Shown here: positions 26,997-32,920 of the stretch, piece after piece | Layout of the letters: the number at the start of each line of letters is the position of its first letter | How positions within the stretch are numbered: position 1 is the stretch's first letter | Source: an uncultured Oscillospiraceae bacterium | Lineage (GTDB): Bacteria; Bacillota; Clostridia; Oscillospirales; Oscillospiraceae | Direction of reading: 5' to 3' | DNA: 64,000 nt | NCBI GenBank assembly: GCA_910588975.1 | Contig: CAJUSE010000002.1 | Location: forward strand, 54,654 to 118,653 | The notes under the pieces: model-generated | The model's input: only the letters and a program-made list of their open reading frames with translations | The model's database searches: none | Told to the model about the DNA's origin: nothing | Program-made: the position numbers and the translations under genes

Positions 26997-27848
26997 TCAG
27001 CATTTCTCAAATTCGGACGGCAGCTTGGGGGCAAGGGGACTTACAATGCTGTCACCGGCGGCGGCAATTAGGTAGCGGTAGACTTCAGCTTTTTGTTCAT
27101 CGTAGAGGTCCAGCTTTTGATAGAGCTGTTTGTAACGGATAAAGGTCTGCCTTTTCATGGCTACTGTCCGGCGCAGGGAGATGTTGCTGTTGATAAGGCT
27201 CGTGTCCCGCTTTCGGTAGTAGTAAAGGGGCTCCGGCGTGGCTGAGACAAGGCGGGTATACTGAATGTACTCCAAATTGAAGAGAAAGTCCTCGCACCAG
27301 TTGACCTCCCGGTCAAAACGGAGGTGGTGGGCCTCCACAACAGAGCGGCGGTAGAGCTTGTTCCAAAGCACACCATAGTAGAAATTGGCCGGGGCCTTCA
27401 CCATCTCTTCGGCAAACTCCGCCCGGGTCAGCAGCCGCTCTCCCTTGATGTGGCCCTTGGGGGCAGCCCGCTCCTCTGATAGGCGATAGAAGTGGCTGAT
27501 GATCAGGTCGGCACCGGTACTCTCTGCGGTATGGAGCAAAGTTTCGGTGGCTTGTGGAGCCAGGAAATCATCGGCGTCCACAAATTGCAGATATTTTCCC
27601 CGGGCTTGGTCCAGGGCCTGGTTGCGGCTGTCCGAAACCCCGCTGTTGGGTTTATCGATCAGCCGAAAGCGGCTGTCCCGCTCCGTATAGGAGCGGCAGA
27701 TCTCACCGCTTCCATCGGTGCTGCCGTCGTTGATCAAAAGCACTTCAAAATTGGGATAGCTCTGTCCCAGAATGGAGTCCAGACACTGGGGCAGATAATG
27801 GGCTACATTGTAAACGGGAACGATAATAGATACCAGCGGTTGGGACAT
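26997..27848 (-). CDS. Family 2 glycosyltransferase
   Basis: The 283-residue protein has the GT-A fold: VSIIVPVYNVAHYLPQCLDS at the N-terminus, LLINDGSTDGSGEI, and the DxD motif in LQFVDADDFL near residue 90. It resembles enzymes adding sugars to surface polysaccharides. No membrane helix is seen. Two adjacent ATGs exist; 27848 lies seven bases from AAAAAGGAGG and was chosen. The gene stands alone between a terminator and a divergent promoter, so the glycan it modifies is not indicated. Confidence 0.88.
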   Translation of the reverse strand: MSQPLVSIIVPVYNVAHYLPQCLDSILGQSYPNFEVLLINDGSTDGSGEICRSYTERDSRFRLIDKPNSGVSDSRNQALDQARGKYLQFVDADDFLAPQATETLLHTAESTGADLIISHFYRLSEERAAPKGHIKGERLLTRAEFAEEMVKAPANFYYGVLWNKLYRRSVVEAHHLRFDREVNWCEDFLFNLEYIQYTRLVSATPEPLYYYRKRDTSLINSNISLRRTVAMKRQTFIRYKQLYQKLDLYDEQKAEVYRYLIAAAGDSIVSPLAPKLPSEFEKC

Positions 27849-27881
27849 CATGAGGCCTCCTTTTTGTCCTTGCGGGTAAAA

Positions 27882-27910
27882 ATTATAGCAGAGAGAAAAA
27901 GGAAAGTAAA
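27882..27910 (-). promoter_or_regulatory. SigA-type promoter of the glycosyltransferase gene
   Basis: On the - strand TTTACT (27910-27905) and a perfect TATAAT (27887-27882) are spaced by 17 bases. It lies back to back with the trxA promoter. Confidence 0.6.
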
Positions 27911-27913
27911 GCC

Positions 27914-27943
27914 TTGACAGGGAAGGGGGAAATATAAGATAAT
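27914..27943 (+). promoter_or_regulatory. SigA-type promoter of trxA-ruvX
   Basis: A perfect TTGACA (27914-27919) and GATAAT (27938-27943) are spaced by 18 bases. Confidence 0.65.
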
Positions 27944-27964
27944 TGAGAAAAAGGAGGAATTGAT

Positions 27965-28303
27965 ATGGCATTGATCCATTTTGATAAGGAGCGGTTTGAA
28001 CTGGCCCTGGCCTCGGGCAAACCGATGTTGGTGGACTTCTGGGCCGACTGGTGTCTGCCCTGTCGCATGGTAGGCCCTGCCATCGAGAAATTGGCTCGGG
28101 ACTACGAGGGGAAGGATGTACTCATTGGAAAGCTGGATGTGGACAAGCTGCCTACAATAGCCGACCGCTACAATGTGACAGGTATTCCCACCGTCATTCT
28201 GTTTCAGGATGGACAGGAAGTAGAGCGCAAGGTAGGGGTCATGCCCAAGCTGGTTTACGCCCGGGCTTTGGATAAGCTGCTGAAGAGGGGGAGCGAGGCA
28301 TGA
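27965..28303 (+). CDS. trxA: Thioredoxin
   Basis: The 112-residue thioredoxin has the redox pair C30-x2-C33 in DFWADWCLPCRMVGPAI (here WCLPC rather than the usual WCGPC), KLDVDKLPTIADRYNV and the cis-proline in TGIPTVILF. It is cytosolic, with no signal peptide. The ATG follows AAAAAGGAGG. It overlaps ruvX by four bases. The Leu in the CxxC loop should shift the redox potential; the exact partner is unknown. Confidence 0.94.
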   Translation: MALIHFDKERFELALASGKPMLVDFWADWCLPCRMVGPAIEKLARDYEGKDVLIGKLDVDKLPTIADRYNVTGIPTVILFQDGQEVERKVGVMPKLVYARALDKLLKRGSEA

Positions 28304-28722
28304 GGGTGATGGCCATCGACTATGGCGATGCCCGGACGGGGGTGGCCATCTCTGACCCGACCGGTCTTTTGGCCGGATTTACCACGGTCATTCAGAGCCA
28401 TAAGGCCGAATTTGTGGCCCAGGAGATCGCAAATTTGGTCCAAAAGCACCAGGTTGAGGAGCTTATTATGGGTTTTCCCCGCAATATGGACGGTTCAGAG
28501 GGGCCAAGGGCGGCTATTTATCGGGATTTTGCCGGGCAAATTGAGGAAAAAACCGGCCTTTCTGTCACCCTTTGGGACGAGCGCAGGACCACCATCGAGG
28601 CCCATGCCATTCTCCACAATAGCGGCAAGCGGATGAAGCAACACAAAAAGAATGTGGATGCAGTGGCGGCCGCCCTTATTTTGGAGGGCTATCTGATCCG
28701 GAAAAGAACACAGCAGGGGTGA
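28300..28722 (+). CDS. ruvX: RuvX/YqgF-type nuclease (pre-16S rRNA processing)
   Basis: The 140-residue RNase H-fold protein has MAIDYGDARTGVAISDP (first catalytic aspartate), the glycine motif MGFPRNMDG near residue 58, and the acidic end DAVAAALILEGYL. Homologues mature the 16S rRNA 5' end (YqgF) or resolve Holliday junctions. The length is standard. Its stop codon lies inside the terminator hairpin shared with the convergent TauE gene. Confidence 0.94.
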   Translation: MRVMAIDYGDARTGVAISDPTGLLAGFTTVIQSHKAEFVAQEIANLVQKHQVEELIMGFPRNMDGSEGPRAAIYRDFAGQIEEKTGLSVTLWDERRTTIEAHAILHNSGKRMKQHKKNVDAVAAALILEGYLIRKRTQQG

Positions 28723-28743
28723 CACTGTCACCCCTGCTTTTTT
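28712..28743. terminator. Terminator between ruvX and tauE-like genes
   Basis: AGCAGGGGTGACA and its complement (13-bp stem, 1-base centre) are followed by seven T on the + strand. The stop codons of both converging genes fall within the stem; the - strand tail (TGTGTTCTTTT) is weaker. Confidence 0.85.
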
Positions 28744-29078
28744 CGTAATAGCTCCCGAAAACCAATCACCAAAAGGTAGCCGCCGAACAGGCGGCGCAGC
28801 AGATCCACATCCAGGGAGGTGGCCAACCAAGCCGCCCCGGCAGTGCCAGCAAGACCGGCCAAAATAGCAGGCAGGGCCACGGATTTGTCCACATAGCCAT
28901 TTTTGATGTGGCTGGGCAGGGCAGTGGCGGCAGCAGGGAGAAAATAGAGCAGGTTGATGCCCTGGGCCAGGTGCTGATCCATGCCGGCCCAGGTGGTGAG
29001 GTAGATGAGCAGCAGAGTGCCGCCGCCCACCCCAAAGCCTGAGAGGATGCCGGTGAGCAGGCCGGCAATCAGGGCCAT
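28728..29078 (-). CDS. Half-length TauE/SafE (TSUP) membrane protein, second of pair
   Basis: This 116-residue protein has about four hydrophobic helices. It begins ALIAGLLTGILSGFGVGGGT, the glycine-rich repeat motif that normally opens each half of a TauE/SafE sulfite or sulfoacetate exporter. Full-length family members are about 250 residues with two such repeats; this is one repeat only. Its ATG overlaps the stop of the preceding half (TGATG). The two are probably one transporter made from two chains. Substrate unknown. Confidence 0.85.
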   Translation of the reverse strand: MALIAGLLTGILSGFGVGGGTLLLIYLTTWAGMDQHLAQGINLLYFLPAAATALPSHIKNGYVDKSVALPAILAGLAGTAGAAWLATSLDVDLLRRLFGGYLLVIGFRELLRKKQG

Positions 29079-29437
29079 CAAAATAGCAGCGACTTGACGC
29101 CGCCATAGAGAATGAGCAGGGCAAAGCCCCGCCGCAGCCAATCCATATTCAGGCTTTGAAAGAGCCGCCCGCCCACAAAACCCCCTATCAGCCCTCCGGC
29201 CAGATAGGGGAGAGCAGTTGCCCAGTCCAGTCCCCCCCGAAGGAAATAGATAAGGGAGGACAGGGCGCACAGCGGCAGGATAACTGCCACTGAGGTGGCG
29301 AAGGCCTTTCGCTGGTCCAGGCCGCATTTTGAAGTCAGCAGAGGAACCAGAACCATCCCTCCGCCTCCACCGAAAAAACCATTGACAAGTCCCGCTGCTC
29401 CACCTGCCAGAGCGGCCCGGCGCTGTTCTTGGGTCAT
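29078..29437 (-). CDS. Half-length TauE/SafE (TSUP) membrane protein, first of pair
   Basis: This 119-residue membrane protein has the repeat motif GLVNGFFGGGGGMVLVPLL near the N-terminus and about four helices, ending FALLILYGGVKSLLF. It equals the N-terminal half of a TSUP exporter. The GAGGGGG ribosome site lies seven bases upstream of the ATG, inside the right arm of a terminator hairpin, so expression may depend on read-through from tcdA. Coupled to the second half by a one-base stop/start overlap. A sequencing frameshift cannot be excluded from one sequence. Confidence 0.85.
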   Translation of the reverse strand: MTQEQRRAALAGGAAGLVNGFFGGGGGMVLVPLLTSKCGLDQRKAFATSVAVILPLCALSSLIYFLRGGLDWATALPYLAGGLIGGFVGGRLFQSLNMDWLRRGFALLILYGGVKSLLF

Positions 29438-29446
29438 AAAAATACC

Positions 29447-29477
29447 CCCTCTCTGCCTTAGTTTGGCAGGGAGAGGG
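29447..29477 (-). terminator. Terminator after tcdA, overlapping the TauE ribosome site
   Basis: On the - strand CCCTCTCCCTGCC and GGCAGAGAGGG form a stem with a 7-base loop, followed by GGTATTTTTA. The GAGGGGG site of the first TauE-like gene lies in the 3' arm. Confidence 0.7.
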
Positions 29478-29482
29478 CATTT

Positions 29483-30208
29483 TTATTTGTTTTTGCCAAT
29501 GAGATGAAGGACCACATCCCCTGCCAGCATGAGACCGGCGCAGGAGGGAACCCAGGCCACGCTGCCCGGAACGCTTCGGCGGCCTGGAGGGGGAGCCTCT
29601 CCGGCGTCACCGGGGGTGAGGGGCTCCTCGGCCGACCAGAGGACCCGATGGTGGTCGATGCCACGGCTACGCAGTTCTTTGCGAACCACCCGGGCCAGAG
29701 GGCAATTCATGGTCTTAGAGATGTCAGTGATTTGAAACTGGGTGGGATCCAGCTTGTTGCCAGTACCCAGGGCGGAGATAATGGGGATCCCCCGTTCCAG
29801 CGCAGTCTGAATCAGATCCAGCTTGGCCGAGACTGTGTCGATGGCGTCCACAATGTAATCGTAGCCACCACGAAAAAAGGTTTCCCTATCTTCGGGAGTA
29901 TATCGGTAATTCATGGGCCGGACCTGACTGGTGGGGGCCACCTGAATGATCCGCTCTGCCATGGCCTGGGACTTTGGCATCCCGACAGTGGCCATTGTGG
30001 CCACCAGCTGCCGATTGAGGTTGCTGACGCTGACCTCGTCGCAGTCCACTACGGTCAGTGTCCCTACACCAGACCTTGCCAGGGCCTCCGCACACCAGGA
30101 GCCCACCCCTCCCAATCCCAAAACGGCCACATGGCTGTGGGCCAGGGTTTCCATAGCAGGGGTGCCCAGAAGCATTTCGGTACGGATAAGCATCTCTTTT
30201 GCATCCAT
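29483..30208 (-). CDS. tcdA: tRNA threonylcarbamoyladenosine dehydratase
   Basis: TcdA (241 residues) uses ATP to cyclise t6A37 in tRNA. The E1/ThiF-type nucleotide motif GLGGVGSWCAEALARSG is near residue 30, with VVDCDEVSVSNLNRQLVA following and DAIDTVSAKLDL near 118. ATG 30208 follows GGGAGG at nine bases; the open frame further upstream crosses the terminator and has no ribosome site. The E. coli enzyme is membrane-associated; no helix is seen here apart from a hydrophobic C-terminus. Confidence 0.92.
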   Translation of the reverse strand: MDAKEMLIRTEMLLGTPAMETLAHSHVAVLGLGGVGSWCAEALARSGVGTLTVVDCDEVSVSNLNRQLVATMATVGMPKSQAMAERIIQVAPTSQVRPMNYRYTPEDRETFFRGGYDYIVDAIDTVSAKLDLIQTALERGIPIISALGTGNKLDPTQFQITDISKTMNCPLARVVRKELRSRGIDHHRVLWSAEEPLTPGDAGEAPPPGRRSVPGSVAWVPSCAGLMLAGDVVLHLIGKNK

Positions 30209-30223
30209 GATAATGACCTCCCT

Positions 30224-30260
30224 GAAAAAAGCCGGCCGCCTGAATGGGCGGCCGGCTTTT
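30224..30260 (-). terminator. Terminator of the PpiC-type foldase gene
   Basis: Read on the - strand, a 14-bp stem (AAAGCCGGCCGCC and complement) with a 5-base loop is followed by TTTTTT. It separates the foldase gene from tcdA. Confidence 0.85.
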
Positions 30261-30269
30261 CCAATTACA

Positions 30270-31958
30270 TTATGCCGCAGGGGACTCGGTGGCGTCGGGG
30301 GTGACGCTGGTCTCAGGGGTAGCAGTGGGGGTGGGCAGAGCGGTGTTGGCAGAGCCGACATGATCCATCGCTTCGGTGGTCTCGGAAGTGATGTTGTCCG
30401 TCAAGCTCTTGAGCCAATCGCTCTGGTCGTTGTTCTGCTTACTCGAAATGGCAGTACCCTTCCAGGTGGGTTCCTCGGCGCCTTCGAAGTAGATGGCGTG
30501 CCAGCCGTAGTAACGGGCGTCATCGCCGCTGTTTTCCACATAACCGGTGTCGCCGCTCTTTCGGGCGGGGTCGAAGATCCAGGCGTCAAAATTGGGCACC
30601 ATCTGGCCCTGGGCCACATAGGTGTACCGGCCGCCCTTGGTGTTGGAGCCGCCGTCATCGGAGTACTTGTTGGCCAGCTCACCGAAGCTCTCGGCGCTCC
30701 TATCGCCGGACTCCCACTCAGCCATGATGTTCTCCAGTTCGGCCTTGGCGGCATCCATAGCCTCCTGAGTGGGGACCTGGGCACCCACGGAATTGGTCTG
30801 GGCATCCTCGGCGATCTCAGGCATAATCAGGATATGGCGGACATTTACAGTGGGATCCTGAAGCAGATAGCGATCCAGGAACAGGACCACCTGATAGCCG
30901 GTGGAGGCAGCATTTTCAGCAATGGTCATATCACCCTTTTTCCGGCTGCTGTCGGTGAGCCACTCGGAGAGGGTAGAGGACAGGTTACTGCCCAGGATAC
31001 CCTCCTGAAGGGAGAGATCAGAGTTGGTGTAGGCATCCTTGGAGGAGTCGGCCACATACTTGGGAGCGGCCTCAATGAAGGCCTTTTCCTTGTCACTGGC
31101 GGCATTGATCTCATTCATAGCGGTATTGGCCAAGGACTGGGCAGTGCTCATAGCGGCGGCCTTTTCCTCCTCGGTGGCGGCGATCTCATTACCGTTGTTG
31201 TCCAGCTTGACGGGGACAGAGCCGTCTACAGTGAACACCCGATAGTCATAGCTGTCCATGGTGTCGGCGTTCTCCTCGTAGTAGGCCTGAAGGGCATCGT
31301 CGTCATAGGAGATACCTTCGCTGTACTTTTCCAGATACTTGTTGGCCAGCACGTCATTGGTCAAATTGCGGATATAGTCCTTTTCGGTGCAGCCCATCTG
31401 AGAAAAGTAGGTGCTCCGGGTGTAGCCGCTGGCGGCGCAGATAATGTCGATCTGCCGCAGTTGGCTGTCAATCTGCTGCTGGCCAGCCTCGGAGAGGGTG
31501 TAGCCGGCCTCTTTGGCGGCCTTGCACAGGGCGGCGGTCTGCTTCAGGGTATCCAGGGCGGCCTCCCGAAAGACATCGGCATAGGTCTTGCCATTAGCCT
31601 CATCAGCCCACTGGGCGCCGTCACCCAGGCTTCCGTCATAGCCGAACATGGCGCCATAGTTGTTGTACATGCTGTAATAGTAGTTGCGGGTATAGGAGTT
31701 GAAGTAGTAATACTGCATGTCGGCCACACTGTATTTCTCTCCGTCCACCACAACAGCGGTGGCGCTCTTGTTGACCCCGTTCAGGCCGTTCCACACCAAC
31801 AGGGCCACGGCCGCTGCAGCGCATACGCCGCCAATCGCAGTGTAAAGAGTCTTTTTCTGCTTGGCAGCCTGGGCCTCGGCCTGCTCCCGCTGCTCCTTCT
31901 GGCTAAGAGTGCCGACCAGGTCGGCCTTGCGCTGTTTTTTCTTATTCGATCCGCTCAT
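30270..31958 (-). CDS. Membrane-anchored parvulin-type peptidylprolyl isomerase
   Basis: The 562-residue protein has a basic cytoplasmic start (SGSNKKKQRK), one membrane helix (about residues 40-58), a SurA/PrsA-like helical domain, and a PpiC domain beginning VRHILIMPEIAED near residue 375, with the SFGELANKYSDDGG segment typical of parvulins. It should fold exported proteins, like PrsA, but is anchored by a helix instead of a lipid. The C-terminus is Thr/Pro-rich. ATG 31958 was chosen over an upstream one for its charged start and an AAGGA box. Confidence 0.9.
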   Translation of the reverse strand: MSGSNKKKQRKADLVGTLSQKEQREQAEAQAAKQKKTLYTAIGGVCAAAAVALLVWNGLNGVNKSATAVVVDGEKYSVADMQYYYFNSYTRNYYYSMYNNYGAMFGYDGSLGDGAQWADEANGKTYADVFREAALDTLKQTAALCKAAKEAGYTLSEAGQQQIDSQLRQIDIICAASGYTRSTYFSQMGCTEKDYIRNLTNDVLANKYLEKYSEGISYDDDALQAYYEENADTMDSYDYRVFTVDGSVPVKLDNNGNEIAATEEEKAAAMSTAQSLANTAMNEINAASDKEKAFIEAAPKYVADSSKDAYTNSDLSLQEGILGSNLSSTLSEWLTDSSRKKGDMTIAENAASTGYQVVLFLDRYLLQDPTVNVRHILIMPEIAEDAQTNSVGAQVPTQEAMDAAKAELENIMAEWESGDRSAESFGELANKYSDDGGSNTKGGRYTYVAQGQMVPNFDAWIFDPARKSGDTGYVENSGDDARYYGWHAIYFEGAEEPTWKGTAISSKQNNDQSDWLKSLTDNITSETTEAMDHVGSANTALPTPTATPETSVTPDATESPAA

Positions 31959-32029
31959 GTGCAAGTTCAGTCCTTCCAATAATTTTACCTTTGCTGGAAT
32001 GATCCGGTGCAATGCTCACGCATTTTGCT

Positions 32030-32058
32030 ATTATACAGGAAACTGTCCCGCCTTGCAA
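32030..32058 (-). promoter_or_regulatory. SigA promoter of the PpiC-type foldase gene
   Basis: On the - strand TTGCAA (32058-32053) and a perfect TATAAT (32035-32030) are spaced by 17 bases, about 70 bases before the start codon. It lies downstream of the small-RNA terminator, so the foldase has its own promoter. Confidence 0.8.
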
Positions 32059-32080
32059 GTGGGAATGGCCTAAATAAAAG

Positions 32081-32108
32081 AAAAAAGTCGCCGAAAATCA
32101 GCGACTTA
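32081..32108 (-). terminator. Terminator of a small transcript upstream of the foldase gene
   Basis: Read on the - strand, AAGTCGC and GCGACTT form a hairpin followed by TTTTTTC. On the + strand no T run follows. No protein gene ends here, so it most likely terminates the structured RNA described next. Confidence 0.75.
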
Positions 32109-32313
32109 TCTGTGGAAAATGGGAGGAAAAGAGAAAAATAAGAAAATCTTTATAAATCGATATCAAGGTTCCCCCGCCTCGGCCGTGTGAGTCCAGTTAA
32201 AACCTGCACGTCTCCGGCAGGTGGGTCGCTTCCGGACTGCTTTACCGCTTCCAACTTCCGACCAATGGCCGGGAGGCCTGCGAACCGCAGTACGAGGTGG
32301 CGTCCCGTTAAAA
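32085..32313 (-). ncRNA. Unassigned structured small RNA
   Basis: This stretch holds no convincing gene but many complementary segments. The outer stem pairs CCACCTCG (32300-32293) with CGAGGCGG (32180-32173). Inside are a CTGCG-GTT-CGCAG hairpin, CCGGCC-ATT-GGTCGG, and a long hairpin closed by AGTCC/GGACT and ACCTGC/GCAGGT. The - strand is favoured because the region lies between the DUF1292 terminator and an otherwise orphan - strand terminator. Three GGAAG motifs fall in the least paired part. No clear promoter was found. It resembles no riboswitch I recognise; 6S RNA is one candidate. Confidence 0.5.
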
Positions 32314-32337
32314 AAATGTGGGTTTAAATGAACCCAT
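32309..32337 (-). terminator. Terminator of the DUF1292 gene
   Basis: On the - strand TGGGTTC and AACCCA form a short hairpin followed by CATTTTTTT. Confidence 0.7.
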
Positions 32338-32369
32338 CACGCACCAGGCAGGGGAGTTTATTATCCTTT

Positions 32370-32669
32370 TTATTCCTCGTTGTCGGGGCCGTCCTCTTCA
32401 AAAATGAGCTCCATGAACTTGTCGTAAACAGCCTCCAGTTCTTCCTCGGAATCCAAGGTGGACAGCTGTTCCTCGCCGTCTACATCCACCACCTTCAGGA
32501 TGATGAGGCCAGTTTCCTCCTCATCGCCGCCCTCCTCGCCGGTGTCGGCGGGGAAGAAGGCCATGTAAACCTGGCCATTATACTCTATGGTGTCCACATG
32601 CTCCAGTTCAAATTCATTGCCGTCCTCGTCGGTAATGGAGATAAAATCAGGGCCGAATTCCTCGCTCAT
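32370..32669 (-). CDS. DUF1292 family acidic protein
   Basis: This 99-residue, strongly acidic protein has the DUF1292 core: PDFISITDEDGNEFELEHVD, then YNGQVYMAFFPAD and a conserved LIILKVVDVDGEEQLSTLD. Members (Bacillus YrzB) are common beside ruvX in Firmicutes; here ruvX lies 4 kb away. Function is unknown. The ATG is nine bases from GAGG, and the chosen start drops an unlikely basic extension. It has its own promoter and terminator. Confidence 0.87.
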   Translation of the reverse strand: MSEEFGPDFISITDEDGNEFELEHVDTIEYNGQVYMAFFPADTGEEGGDEEETGLIILKVVDVDGEEQLSTLDSEEELEAVYDKFMELIFEEDGPDNEE

Positions 32670-32703
32670 ATAGGTTACCTCACTTTCTTTTTTGCTTGCC
32701 TTT

Positions 32704-32732
32704 ATTCTACCCTGTGCAGAGGAAAAAAGCAA
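32704..32732 (-). promoter_or_regulatory. SigA-type promoter of the DUF1292 gene
   Basis: On the - strand TTGCTT (32732-32727) and TAGAAT (32709-32704) are spaced by 17 bases, 35 bases before the ATG. Confidence 0.65.
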
Positions 32733-32805
32733 GGGTGGAGAGGACGAAAATTTTTTCAAGAAATAAAAATTTGGATATTGATTGAAATTATGTAAATATT
32801 TAGGG

Positions 32806-32833
32806 TGGACAAATGGGCGTGAAATGGTATAAT
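32806..32833 (+). promoter_or_regulatory. SigA-type promoter of the class A PBP gene
   Basis: TGGACA (32806-32811) and a perfect TATAAT (32828-32833) are spaced by 16 bases. This places the transcript start near 32840 and rules out an in-frame ATG at 32813. Confidence 0.7.
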
Positions 32834-32920
32834 GTCAGAGTAACTTTATCACCGCACGAAAACAGCTTTGCGGGTGGCAAGGATTGGTGTGCCGCCCTGA
32901 CTCTGATCGGAGGTGCCAAC

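Noticed and set aside
29946..31982. A 678-codon open frame on the + strand opposite tcdA and the foldase gene
   Set aside because: It lies antisense to two well-supported genes, is composed of low-complexity Gly/Val/Ile residues typical of a GC-rich shadow frame, and crosses the foldase terminator.
32085..32313. Riboswitch leader for the PpiC foldase gene
   Set aside because: The foldase has its own strong promoter downstream of the terminator, and no known riboswitch core was recognised.
32813..32920. Upstream ATG start for the class A PBP
   Set aside because: It lies within the promoter, upstream of the predicted transcript start; GTG 32921 follows GGAGGTG.
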